A stretch of 50,169 nucleotides of DNA, from assembly GCA_019752375.1 (NCBI GenBank), contig JAIEMG010000097.1, positions 1 through 50,169 on the forward strand, in the 5' to 3' direction. The stretch is from Gemmataceae bacterium. GTDB taxonomy: Bacteria; Planctomycetota; Planctomycetia; Gemmatales; Gemmataceae. Within the stretch, counting starts at the first letter, position 1, and each line of letters begins with the position of its first letter. Positions 8,857 to 16,226 of this stretch are shown one piece after another. The notes below the pieces were generated by a model. The model was not told the origin of the DNA, did no database searches, and saw only the letters and a program-made list of their open reading frames with translations. The position numbers and the translations under genes are program-made.

Positions 8857-9362
8857 GTCTGCACGATGATCTGCTGGAACAAGCGGCACGATTGGCAACA
8901 TCTGATTCGCGCCGTCCGAAGCAGGTCAACCTTCGGCGTTCCGTGTCCTCAGCCTACTATGCGTTGTTCCACTTGTTGATCGGGGAGGCGTCACGCTTGT
9001 ACGCCAAAGATATCGAGATGATGGGGCGCGTAAGCAGGACCTTCAATCACGTGGAAATGAAGAGAGTATCGACATCTTTTGTCAGCCAGCGCTTGCCAAA
9101 GGCTCTGCTGCCGGCCGGCGGCACGTATGCCATCTCGTTTGAATTGCAGAGAGTCGCGAGTAGTTTTCTTGAACTTCAGCAAGCCAGGCACTTGGCGGAC
9201 TACGACGTAAGACGTGTTTTTAGTCGGCAAGAAGTTCTTCGCTGCGTCGACTTGAGTCGCCAGGCATTCGCGGATTGGGAGCGCGTGAAGAAGAATGACG
9301 ACGCGCGATTGTACCTCGCTTGTTTCCTTCTGTGGAAGCGCTGGGATGAGGAGCCTCGTTAG
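8853..9362 (+). CDS. HEPN-like small helical protein
   Basis: The product is 169 aa. The ATG at 8853 overlaps the upstream TGA. The helix RRSVSSAYYALFHLLIGEAS near residues 28-47 is the typical HEPN/UPF0332 core. A second signature, ARHLADYDV, recalls the ADYD helix of UPF0332-like HEPN proteins. A canonical RNase motif (Arg, 4-6 residues, His) is not clear: Arg-His in QARHLAD are adjacent. It may therefore be a non-catalytic partner or a variant. Like its partner it is AT-richer than its surroundings, and the pair separates a DUF1592 gene from a DUF1552 gene that are normally adjacent. Confidence 0.65.
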   Translation: MSLHDDLLEQAARLATSDSRRPKQVNLRRSVSSAYYALFHLLIGEASRLYAKDIEMMGRVSRTFNHVEMKRVSTSFVSQRLPKALLPAGGTYAISFELQRVASSFLELQQARHLADYDVRRVFSRQEVLRCVDLSRQAFADWERVKKNDDARLYLACFLLWKRWDEEPR

Positions 9363-9374
9363 AGTTAAGCCGCG

Positions 9375-9446
9375 GAACAAGAATGACGGATGGCTGTCAG
9401 GGGCGGTGCTGGCGATCGTGCGGAGCCCGCAGTTCAGGATGGTGCG
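9375..9446 (+). repeat. Second copy of DUF1592 3' end
   Basis: These 72 bases match 8078-8149, the coding tail of the DUF1592 gene, at about 64 positions. A run of 26 bases (GCTGGCGATCGTG... through CCGCAGT) is identical. The copy keeps the reading frame (LSGAVLAIVRSPQFRMVRG) and ends with its own stop, GSD-stop at 9458-9460. It begins about a dozen bases after the HEPN gene. Direct duplication of a gene's 3' end around foreign-looking genes is what an insertion or recombination at that 3' end leaves behind. Confidence 0.85.
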
Positions 9447-9481
9447 TGGAAGCGACTAAGTAGACTGAGCCGGGAACGCAG

Positions 9482-9829
9482 ATGAAGAAGTGGCTCATTG
9501 GCATCTTTGTCCTGTGTAGCTTCATTACCATCCCGGCGTTTCTCCTGGTCGAGTACCGCATGGTGGAGAATCCAGCACGAAAGCGGCAGGCGATAACGAT
9601 CTCAGAAGCGGGTCGGCAGGACTTTCCGGAGTTTCAATGGGGTTGGTCGCCGGGATGGGGGGCCGTTTTTGTGCGGGTCTCTGGAGCGACAGCCAGCGAT
9701 CCCAGTAAACAAACTGCGGTGAGGGAATGGCTAGGCGATTTCAAAGCTCGCAACGGCCTGGATGCGTCGGTGCGGTTGGAATTCTACGATGCTGGTCAAT
9801 CCACGTTGCTGGCTGGCTTTGATGACTGA
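9482..9829 (+). CDS. Small membrane-anchored hypothetical protein
   Basis: The product is 115 aa. The N-terminus MKKWLIGIFVLCSFITIP is one strongly hydrophobic helix with a Lys-Lys start, so it is either a membrane anchor or an uncleaved signal. The remainder is a small soluble domain with Trp-rich segment FQWGWSPGWGAVFVRVSG. No family is recognised. Its start is close to the end of the duplicated DUF1592 tail, and composition is again less GC-rich than the neighbours, so it may belong to the same transferred piece. The ribosome site is weak. Confidence 0.55.
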   Translation: MKKWLIGIFVLCSFITIPAFLLVEYRMVENPARKRQAITISEAGRQDFPEFQWGWSPGWGAVFVRVSGATASDPSKQTAVREWLGDFKARNGLDASVRLEFYDAGQSTLLAGFDD

Positions 9830-9881
9830 CTGCGCACGTTGTTCTCCATCACACGCTATGCGCGGAAACGAGAAGACAAAC

Positions 9882-9912
9882 CTCGTTACCGGGCTCAGAG
9901 CCCGGTAACGAG
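9882..9912. repeat. 15-bp palindrome upstream of DUF1552 gene
   Basis: CTCGTTACCGGGCTC (9882-9896) and its exact complement (9898-9912) are separated by one base, giving a tight hairpin of about 13 bp with a 5-base loop. It sits 50 bases before the DUF1552 start codon. It belongs to the intergenic palindromes of this window by design, not by sequence. Confidence 0.8.
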
Positions 9913-9961
9913 TGATGAAGTGTCAATCAAAAACAATTGTTCTGTTCCTGGAGAACACGGC

Positions 9962-11266
9962 ATGACATCAACCCACCCCGTCTCTCGCCGCGCCTTCCTC
10001 CGCGGCCTCGGCGTCACCATGGCCCTGCCGTGGCTCGAATCGCTCCCCGTCTGGGGCGACGATCAGGCCAAGGAGCGTTCCTCCGAGCCGCCGGTGCGGT
10101 TTGCCTGTTTGTTTTCCGGAAACGGGTACCACAGCAAGGAATGGTGGGCCAAGGGCGAAGGCGCCAACATGGAGCTGGGCAAGGTGCTGGAGCCGTTACG
10201 GCCGCACCGCGAGAAGCTGCTCTTCCTGCGCGGGCTTTACAACCAGGAAGCGCTGATCGGCGGCATTCACAGTTGCCAGACCGGCAATCTGCTGACCGGT
10301 GCGCACCTGGCTCCCGCCGGCGAGATCAAGTCTGGCATCAGTTGCGACCAGCTCATCGCCGAGCGGCTCAAGGACCAGACCAAGGTGCCGAGCCTGGTGC
10401 TGGGATGCGAGCCGTCGATTGCGGCGATTCACAAGAACTACTCGATGATCTACAGTTCCCACATCTCGTGGAGCTCACCCACCACGCCAACCCCGCTGGA
10501 GCTGTATCCGGCCCTGGCGTTCGACCGGTTGTTCCGCGACGAGGTCGGGCGGGCCGACAAGAGCGTGCTGGATGCCGTCATCGAGGACGCCCGCGGACTG
10601 CGCAACACGGTGAGCAAGTCCGATCAGCGCCGGCTGGACGAATACCTGTCCTCGGTCCGCGAGGTCGAGAAGCGGATCGAGCAGGCAGGGAAAGCCGGAC
10701 GACTGCAGGGCTGGCGGCCCACGCTCACCAAGCCGGACATGCCGCGGCCGGCCGATGGCATCCCGCAGGACATTGACCAGCACATGCGGTTGATGTGCGA
10801 TATCCTCGTCCTTGCCTTCCGAACCGACACCACGCGTGTCTGCACCCTGAAGCTGAACAACGACCACTCTTCCCTGCGCTTCCCGCACCTGAAGGTGGAT
10901 TACATGATCCACCATCTGCTCTCGCACAGCGATACCGCCGACTGGCTGAAAGTGAACCAGTTCTTCACGCAGCAGCTGGCGTACATCGCCGAGAAGCTGG
11001 ACCAGGTGAAAGAAGGCGAACGGACGCTGCTGGACAACTCGATGATCCTGATGTGCTCCAGCATGATGACCGGCAACCACAACAACGACCAGCTGCCGGT
11101 GGTGATGGTCGGCCGCGGCGGCGGGCAGATCAAGACGGGCCGCATCCTCGACTACCTGGGCAAGTCGAACCGCAAGATGTGCAGCCTCTACCTGGCGCTG
11201 ATGGACAAGATGGGCGTGCGTCTGGACCGCTTCGGCGATTCCAAGGAACGGCTGGCGGAAATCTAA
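9962..11266 (+). CDS. DUF1552 Tat-exported protein
   Basis: The product is 434 aa. ATG 9962 follows GGAGA. An open extension of 41 codons upstream runs through the palindrome at 9882-9912 and is rejected. A Tat signal (SRRAFLRGLGVTMALPWLE) is at residues 8-26. The body matches the DUF1552 family: ACLFSGNGYHSKEWW near the start, SSVREVEKRI, and CSSMMTGNHNNDQLPVVMVG near the end. DUF1552 proteins are exported partners of DUF1592/DUF1587 heme proteins in planctomycetes and are distantly related in organisation to DUF1501 sulfatase-like proteins. Here the partner gene lies about 1.8 kb upstream because other genes intervene. Confidence 0.9.
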   Translation: MTSTHPVSRRAFLRGLGVTMALPWLESLPVWGDDQAKERSSEPPVRFACLFSGNGYHSKEWWAKGEGANMELGKVLEPLRPHREKLLFLRGLYNQEALIGGIHSCQTGNLLTGAHLAPAGEIKSGISCDQLIAERLKDQTKVPSLVLGCEPSIAAIHKNYSMIYSSHISWSSPTTPTPLELYPALAFDRLFRDEVGRADKSVLDAVIEDARGLRNTVSKSDQRRLDEYLSSVREVEKRIEQAGKAGRLQGWRPTLTKPDMPRPADGIPQDIDQHMRLMCDILVLAFRTDTTRVCTLKLNNDHSSLRFPHLKVDYMIHHLLSHSDTADWLKVNQFFTQQLAYIAEKLDQVKEGERTLLDNSMILMCSSMMTGNHNNDQLPVVMVGRGGGQIKTGRILDYLGKSNRKMCSLYLALMDKMGVRLDRFGDSKERLAEI

Positions 11267-11292
11267 CCATGCTTATCTCACAAAACAAAAGC

Positions 11293-11360
11293 AACCACCG
11301 ATTGCACGGATAACACGGATGAAATGCAATCGGCGCGAGTTATCCGTGCCATCCGTGGTG
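11293..11360. repeat. Inverted repeat of the ACACGGAT family
   Basis: An arm reading AACCACCGATTGCACGGATAAC (11293-11314) pairs imperfectly with 11337-11360 (GTTATCCGTGCCATCCGTGGTG). The words CACGGAT and CCGTGGT also build the longer palindrome at 29575-29705, so both belong to one family. It occupies the gap between the DUF1552 gene and the aldolase. Confidence 0.75.
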
Positions 11361-11377
11361 AGAATTGCGGGCGAACC

Positions 11378-12208
11378 ATGCTTTGCAACATCCAAAAGTT
11401 CCGCGACAAGCTGCGCGACGGCCGCCTGTGCCTGGGCTCGGGCATCAGTTGCACCGACCCAGCGGTCGTGGAAGCGTTGTGCGATAGCGTCGATTTTCTC
11501 TGGATCGACCTGGAGCATACGCCGATCGGCCTGGAATCGCTGCAGGCGCACCTGATCGCGGCCCGCGCCGGCGGGGCGCCGGCCCTGGTGCGCGTTCCCA
11601 GCAATGACGTCGCCTGGACCAAACGTGTGCTGGACATCGGTGCGGAGGGCGTCATCCTGCCGCAGGCTCGGTCGGTGGCCGACGTGGAGGAATTCGTCGC
11701 AGCCTGCCGGTATCCGCCGCTGGGCCGTCGTGGTTTTGCCCCGCGTCGTGCTTCCAATTACGGACGACAGCGCCTGGACGAATACTTGCAATCCGCGAAC
11801 TCCCAGGTTTTCGTCGCAGTGCAGATCGAGACGCGCGAGGCACTGGAGGCGCTGGACGCGATCGCGCAGATCAAGGGCATCGATTCGCTGGTCGTCGGTC
11901 CCGCCGACCTGGCCGGCTCCCTGCTTGGACTTCCAGGCCAAGTCAACCATCCGAAAATCCTCGAGAGCATCTCCCGGATTGTCGCCAAGGCTCGGCAGGC
12001 CGGTCTCACCGTCGGCATCGGCATGGGGCCGGACGCGGACTACGCCCAACGGGTGGCCCAACTCGGCGTGCAATGGGTCCAGTGCGGTGGCGATCTGAGC
12101 TTCATGATTCGCGCCGCCGACGCGCTCTATCAAGACATCCGGCGTCGTTCGGAGAAGGAGCCGGAAAGGCCGCCGAAACCGTTTCCGGCGGTAATGGCTG
12201 GAAAATAG
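11378..12208 (+). CDS. HpcH/HpaI-family aldolase
   Basis: The product is 276 aa, normal for the family. ATG 11378 starts MLCNIQKFRDKLRDG. Earlier in-frame starts would be encoded by the repeat. Motifs of the class II pyruvate-dependent aldolases are present: WIDLEHTPIGL (metal-site Glu and His region), GAEGVILPQARSV, VQIETREALEALD with the metal-binding Glu, and VVGPADLAGSLLG. These cytoplasmic enzymes reversibly cleave 2-keto-3-deoxy acids or 4-hydroxy-2-oxo acids to pyruvate plus an aldehyde. Its neighbours (two dehydrogenases, E1/E2, carboxylate transporter) place it in a sugar-acid or aromatic-acid degradation route. The exact substrate cannot be read from sequence. Confidence 0.88.
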   Translation: MLCNIQKFRDKLRDGRLCLGSGISCTDPAVVEALCDSVDFLWIDLEHTPIGLESLQAHLIAARAGGAPALVRVPSNDVAWTKRVLDIGAEGVILPQARSVADVEEFVAACRYPPLGRRGFAPRRASNYGRQRLDEYLQSANSQVFVAVQIETREALEALDAIAQIKGIDSLVVGPADLAGSLLGLPGQVNHPKILESISRIVAKARQAGLTVGIGMGPDADYAQRVAQLGVQWVQCGGDLSFMIRAADALYQDIRRRSEKEPERPPKPFPAVMAGK

Positions 12209-12210
12209 CC

Positions 12211-12253
12211 GCCGCTTGTGGCTTCCTCCAGCGTGTGCGAAGCCGCAAGCGGC
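12211..12253. repeat. 15-bp hairpin between aldolase and dehydrogenase
   Basis: GCCGCTTGTGGCTTC (12211-12225) pairs with GAAGCCGCAAGCGGC (12239-12253), with one G-T mismatch and a 13-base loop. It begins three bases after the aldolase stop. It could attenuate the transcript or mark a repeat element; no T-run follows. Confidence 0.7.
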
Positions 12254-12280
12254 AGCCGTCTTGGTGGAAAGGGTTGCTCC

Positions 12281-13279
12281 ATGATCAAGGTCGCCGTCAC
12301 CGATTACTCTTTCCCCTCGCTCGACGTCGAAACGGACATCCTCCGGCCGCTGGGCTGCGCAGTGGTTGCCCAAAAGCGATTCACCGGCCCGGCGGAACTG
12401 TCCGCGTTGGTTGCCGACGCCGACCATGTCATCACCCAGTTTGCTCTCGTCACAGCCGATGCGATCGCAGCCATGCAAAAGGCCCAGGTCATCGTTCGGT
12501 ATGGCGTCGGCGTGGACAACGTCGATCTCGATGCCGCTCGCTCGCGAGGCATTCCGGTCTGCAACGTGCCGGACTATTGCCTGGACGAGGTGGCCGATCA
12601 CACGCTCGCCATGATCCTGGCCACGACACGGCAGGTGGTCGCTCATTGCCAGAACGTCCGCCGGGGCACGTGGGGACTTGCCGTGCCCCTGGCGGCGATG
12701 AAGACTCTGGCGGAAATGACCGTTGGAGTGGTCGGCTTTGGGCGGATCGGCCGCGAGGTGGTTCGCCGGCTGCAGGCGTTCAAGTGTCGCGTCCTCGTTC
12801 ACGATCCAGTCGTGCCGTCCGAAACAGTTCGCGGCAACGGCTGCATCCCTGTCAGTCTGGCGGAGCTTCTCTCGACCAGCGACCTGGTCACCTTGCACTG
12901 TCCTGCGACCGCACAGACGCGACGAATGATCAACGGCGCGTCTCTGGCCCAGATGAAGGCGGGAGCCATCCTGGTAAACCTGAGCCGAGGCGATCTGGTC
13001 GATTCCGCGGCCCTGGTGGAATCGCTGTAGAGCGGGCATCTCGCGGCCGCGGCCCTGGACGTGTTTGATCCGGAACCGATCCCGGCCGATCACGCCATTC
13101 TCCGCATGGAAAACGTCATCGTCTCTCCGCACAACGCCTCGGCCAGCGTGCAAGCGGCCCGCAAGCTGCGCGAGACCGTGGCTCACACCGTCGCCCGGGC
13201 GATCCGGGGCGAACCGTTGCAAAACATAGTCAATGGCGTCGCGCCGAAGGCATCGCTTCAACCGATCTCGCATGCGTAA
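12281..13279 (+). pseudogene. D-2-hydroxyacid dehydrogenase with in-frame TAG
   Basis: The full frame would encode about 332 residues, normal for the family. ATG 12281 begins MIKVAVTDYSFPSL. An amber codon at 13028-13030 interrupts it after ALVESL. The frame resumes at once as SGHLAAAALDVFDPEP. The Rossmann motif VGVVGFGRIGREV and the substrate/NAD Arg in LVNLSRGDLVD precede the stop. The catalytic Glu (DVFDPEP) and His (VSPHNAS) follow it. A product ending at TAG (249 aa) would lack both and be inactive. Both halves look well conserved, so the lesion is recent, a sequencing error, or suppressed. Relatives have Lys or Gln here, one base from TAG. Confidence 0.88.
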
Positions 13280-13297
13280 TGTCCGAAAGGTGAATGA

Positions 13298-14113
13298 ATG
13301 ACGAGCAAGCTCTTTGACCTGACGGGCCGCGTCGCCGTCGTTTCGGGCGCGGCTCAGGGCCTGGGACGGGCCATGGCGCTGGCGCTGGCCGACGCGGGTG
13401 CCGACCTGCTGGTGGTCGATCGCAATGGCGATGGCGTGCGACAGACGGCCGATGACGTTGTGCGACTGGGCAGACGCGCGATCGCGGAAACCGCCGACGT
13501 GTCCGACTCCGTGCAGATTCGCGCCCTCTTCGCCCGGCTGGATCGGGAGTACGGGCAGATCGATTTCCTGGGCAACGTGGCCGGCGATGGCACGGTCGGT
13601 GCGCCGGAAGAAATCTCGCTGGCAGACGTCGAGCTCTCCTGGCGCAACCTGGTGTTCGGCCGCTTCTGCTCGTGCCAGGAAGCGGGGCGGCGGATGCTGG
13701 CGCGCGGCCGGGGCAGCATCGTCAACATCGGCTCGATCGCCAGCGTCACGGCCCTGGGCCGCGGGCACATTGCCTACAGCATGGCGATGGGAGCGGTGGT
13801 GCAGATGACGCGGGAGCTCAGCACGGAGTGGAGCGGGCGGGGCGTCCGGGTCAACTCCATCCTGCCGGCACAGATCATCAATCCCGGCCTGGATGCGCGG
13901 ATTGCCGCGGAACCGGAGTTGCGGAATCAGTTCCTCAAGGGGATTCCCACGGGGCGTCTTGGCCATCCGGATGACATCAAGGGGCTGGCAGTCTTCCTGG
14001 CCTCGGACTCTTCCTCGTGGATCACTGGAGCTTTGATTCCGCTGGACGGCGGCAACCTGGCGATGAACTCCGGCGGCACCAACCCGACCTGTACGGCAAC
14101 CAAGGGCAAGTGA
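13298..14113 (+). CDS. Short-chain dehydrogenase with altered YxxxK
   Basis: The product is 271 aa, usual length, in the classical SDR fold. The cofactor loop is SGAAQGLGRA (about 16-25) and VVDRN suggests NAD(H) preference. The structural NxAG appears as GNVAGDG. The catalytic Ser is in NIGSIASVTA, and Tyr is in IAYSMAMGAVV. The lysine expected four residues after Tyr is Met, so the Ser-Tyr-Lys catalytic set is incomplete. The rest, including PAQIINPG and ITGALIPLDGGN, is standard. The gene starts 19 bases after the dehydrogenase frame and ends 2 bases before the E1 start, so it is firmly in the operon. It probably oxidises a hydroxy intermediate, or is catalytically altered. Confidence 0.87.
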   Translation: MTSKLFDLTGRVAVVSGAAQGLGRAMALALADAGADLLVVDRNGDGVRQTADDVVRLGRRAIAETADVSDSVQIRALFARLDREYGQIDFLGNVAGDGTVGAPEEISLADVELSWRNLVFGRFCSCQEAGRRMLARGRGSIVNIGSIASVTALGRGHIAYSMAMGAVVQMTRELSTEWSGRGVRVNSILPAQIINPGLDARIAAEPELRNQFLKGIPTGRLGHPDDIKGLAVFLASDSSSWITGALIPLDGGNLAMNSGGTNPTCTATKGK

Positions 14114-14115
14114 CC

Positions 14116-16137
14116 ATGAAGACGATGACGACCGGACTGGATCAGGGCCGGCTCTTGCATCTGTATCGGCAGATGCAGGTGATCCGCCAGTGCGAGGAGC
14201 AACTGGCCAAGTCGCATCAGCGCGGGTTGATTCATGGCGCCTGCCATACCTACATCGGCCAGGAAGCGATTGCCGTCGGGGTGTGCGCCCACTTGCGTGC
14301 CGATGACGCCGTCTTCAGCACGCACCGCGGCCATGGCCACGCCCTGGCCAAGGGAATGCCGCCCGCGGAGTTGATCGCGGAGCTGTACGGACGCGCCACC
14401 GGCTGTTCGCGCGGCCGCGGCGGCAGCATGCATTTGTTCGCCCCGGAAATCGGCATGATGGGGACCAGCGGCATCGTCGGCCCGTGCATCCTCCAGGCGG
14501 CCGGCGCCGGCTACAGCTTCAAGTTGCTGAAGACCGATCGGGTGGCCGTGGCATTCTTCGGCGACGGCGCCGTCAACAACGGGGCTTTTCACGAAGGGCT
14601 GAACCTGGCTGGCATCTGGAAGCTGCCCGTGCTGTTCGTCTGCGAAAACAACCAGTATGCGACCGAAATACCCTTCAACTACGCGGCCGGCAGTCCGACG
14701 GTTGCCTCGCGCGCCGCGTCCTACGGTCTGCCTGGCTTCGCGCTGGACGGCAACGACGTGGAAGCCATCACCGCGGTTGCCGGCGAGGCCGTGCAAAGGG
14801 CCCGCGGCGGCGGCGGGGCGACGCTGATCGAGTGCAAGACCTACCGCACCCGTGCGCACGCGGAGGGCATGGGCGATTTCACCTATCGCACGCGAGAAGA
14901 GGTCGAGGAGTGGAAGGGCCGCTGTCCGATTCGTCGGCTGCGGCAGCGATTGGACGCTGGAATCGGCGGCCCTGTTGCCTCGACGGTCAATGGCAATGGG
15001 CACCACTCCCCAGATGCGGTGGATGCAGAGGTCGCCGCATTGGTCGCCGAGGCCCACCGCTCCGCCGAAGCCAGTCCGTGGCCGGACCCGGCGACGGCGA
15101 CGACTCACGTCTATGACGAATCGCCACGGCCCAGTCCCGCGCCGCCGCTTCCACCGGGAAGCCGCGAAATCACGATGATGAAGGCAACGCACGAGGCCTT
15201 GGCCGAGGAGATGGCGAAGAACCCGAAGATCTTTGTCCTGGGCGAAGGCATCGGCAAGCGAGGCGGGAACTTCAAGACCACGGAGGGACTGTACGATCTC
15301 CATGGCCCAGAGCGTTTGTGCGATACGCCCATCTGCGAGCGCGGTTTCGTGGGACTGGCCGGCGGCGCCGCGATGACGGGCAGCCGTCCCGTGGTCGATT
15401 TCATGTTCGCCGACTTCGTGCTCGACGGCGTCGGCGAGATCCTGAATCAGATCGCCAAGATGCAGTACATGAGCAGCGGGCGAATCAAGATGCCGATCCT
15501 GCTGCGCGGCTGCATCGGCATCGGCCATGCCGCGGCGACGCACCATTCCGGCAACTACTATCCGCTGTACGCCCACTTCCCCGGTCTGCGCGTGGTTGTC
15601 CCGTCGACGCCGTACGACGCCAAGGGCCTTCTCAAACGCGCCTTGAACTGCCACGACCCGGTGCTGTTCCTCGAACCCCGCGAGTTGCTCGGAATCAAGG
15701 GACCAGTGCCGGAACAGGAATACGAGATTGAATTCGGCAAGGCTGCCGTGGTGCGCGAGGGGCGCGATGCCACCGTCGTCGCGCTGGCGGGAATGGTGCG
15801 TCGGACGGTAGAAGCTTGTACTCGGCTGGCAGCCCGGGGCGTTTCCGTGGAGGTGATCGATCCGCGGACTGTTTCGCCCCTGGACAGCGACACCATCTTG
15901 CAGTCCGTACACAAGACGGGCCGCCTGCTGATCGTGGACGAGGCGTTCGCACCGTTTGGTCTGGGTGCGGAGGTCGCGGCACGGGTGATCGACGCCGGCT
16001 TCGATGACCTCGACGCCCCGATCCGCCGGCTGCACGGTGCGTTCACGCCGACACCGTACAGCCCGCCTCTGGAGAAAGCCGTGGTGCCGCAGGCCGACGA
16101 CATCGAGCGGGCGATCCGTGCGTTGTTGGAGGAGTGA
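14116..16137 (+). CDS. Fused E1 alpha-beta 2-oxoacid dehydrogenase
   Basis: The product is 673 aa. ATG 14116 lies 2 bases after the SDR stop. Residues 1-325 are an E1 alpha subunit with the thiamine-diphosphate motif GDGAVNN at about 149 to ENN at 179. A Pro/Ala-rich linker (about 326-350) joins an E1 beta subunit (about 351-673) with CERGFVGLAGGAAMTG, FADFVLDG and EVIDPRTVSPLD. Separate subunits are the norm in acetoin, pyruvate and branched-chain dehydrogenases, although fused forms exist. The alpha half resembles the acetoin/pyruvate type (SRGRGGSMHLF). It should decarboxylate a 2-oxoacid and hand the acyl group to the adjacent E2. Confidence 0.9.
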   Translation: MKTMTTGLDQGRLLHLYRQMQVIRQCEEQLAKSHQRGLIHGACHTYIGQEAIAVGVCAHLRADDAVFSTHRGHGHALAKGMPPAELIAELYGRATGCSRGRGGSMHLFAPEIGMMGTSGIVGPCILQAAGAGYSFKLLKTDRVAVAFFGDGAVNNGAFHEGLNLAGIWKLPVLFVCENNQYATEIPFNYAAGSPTVASRAASYGLPGFALDGNDVEAITAVAGEAVQRARGGGGATLIECKTYRTRAHAEGMGDFTYRTREEVEEWKGRCPIRRLRQRLDAGIGGPVASTVNGNGHHSPDAVDAEVAALVAEAHRSAEASPWPDPATATTHVYDESPRPSPAPPLPPGSREITMMKATHEALAEEMAKNPKIFVLGEGIGKRGGNFKTTEGLYDLHGPERLCDTPICERGFVGLAGGAAMTGSRPVVDFMFADFVLDGVGEILNQIAKMQYMSSGRIKMPILLRGCIGIGHAAATHHSGNYYPLYAHFPGLRVVVPSTPYDAKGLLKRALNCHDPVLFLEPRELLGIKGPVPEQEYEIEFGKAAVVREGRDATVVALAGMVRRTVEACTRLAARGVSVEVIDPRTVSPLDSDTILQSVHKTGRLLIVDEAFAPFGLGAEVAARVIDAGFDDLDAPIRRLHGAFTPTPYSPPLEKAVVPQADDIERAIRALLEE

Positions 16138-16143
16138 TTCGGT

Positions 16144-16200
16144 GGGAGCCTGACGCGCGAGCAAAGGACAAGGCATCCCTTGCTTGCGCGTCGGGCTCAC
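16144..16200. repeat. Imperfect palindrome, GACGCGCAAGC family
   Basis: Arms 16144-16167 and 16177-16200 pair at 20 of 24 positions. The right arm (CCTTGCTTGCGCGTCGGGCT) is nearly the same sequence as 28112-28131 and resembles 36333-36357. It separates E1 and E2, and the E2 frame is open through it back to 16134, which makes a false N-terminal extension. Confidence 0.8.
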
Positions 16201-16214
16201 GGTCAATTCCCGCT

Positions 16215-16220
16215 GGGAGG
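16215..16220 (+). promoter_or_regulatory. Ribosome site fixing a TTG start
   Basis: GGGAGG lies 6 bases before TTG 16227. This pins the E2 start there, right at the first beta strand of the lipoyl domain, and excludes the upstream GTG 16134 whose extension is palindrome-encoded. Confidence 0.7.
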
Positions 16221-16226
16221 TGGTCC

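Noticed and set aside
9839..9961. 41-codon N-terminal extension of the DUF1552 protein
   Set aside because: It would translate a hairpin repeat and bury the Tat signal; GGAGA before ATG 9962 supports the shorter form.
11273..13966. 897-codon minus-strand open frame
   Set aside because: Antisense to the aldolase, dehydrogenase and SDR. GC-rich codons suppress stops on the opposite strand; the product is Arg/His-rich with no motifs.
13927..16206. 759-codon minus-strand open frame
   Set aside because: Antisense to the fused E1 gene, whose thiamine and beta-subunit motifs are unmistakable.
16134..16226. N-terminal extension of E2 from GTG 16134
   Set aside because: It is encoded by the intergenic palindrome, overlaps the E1 stop, and a good ribosome site fixes TTG 16227 instead.
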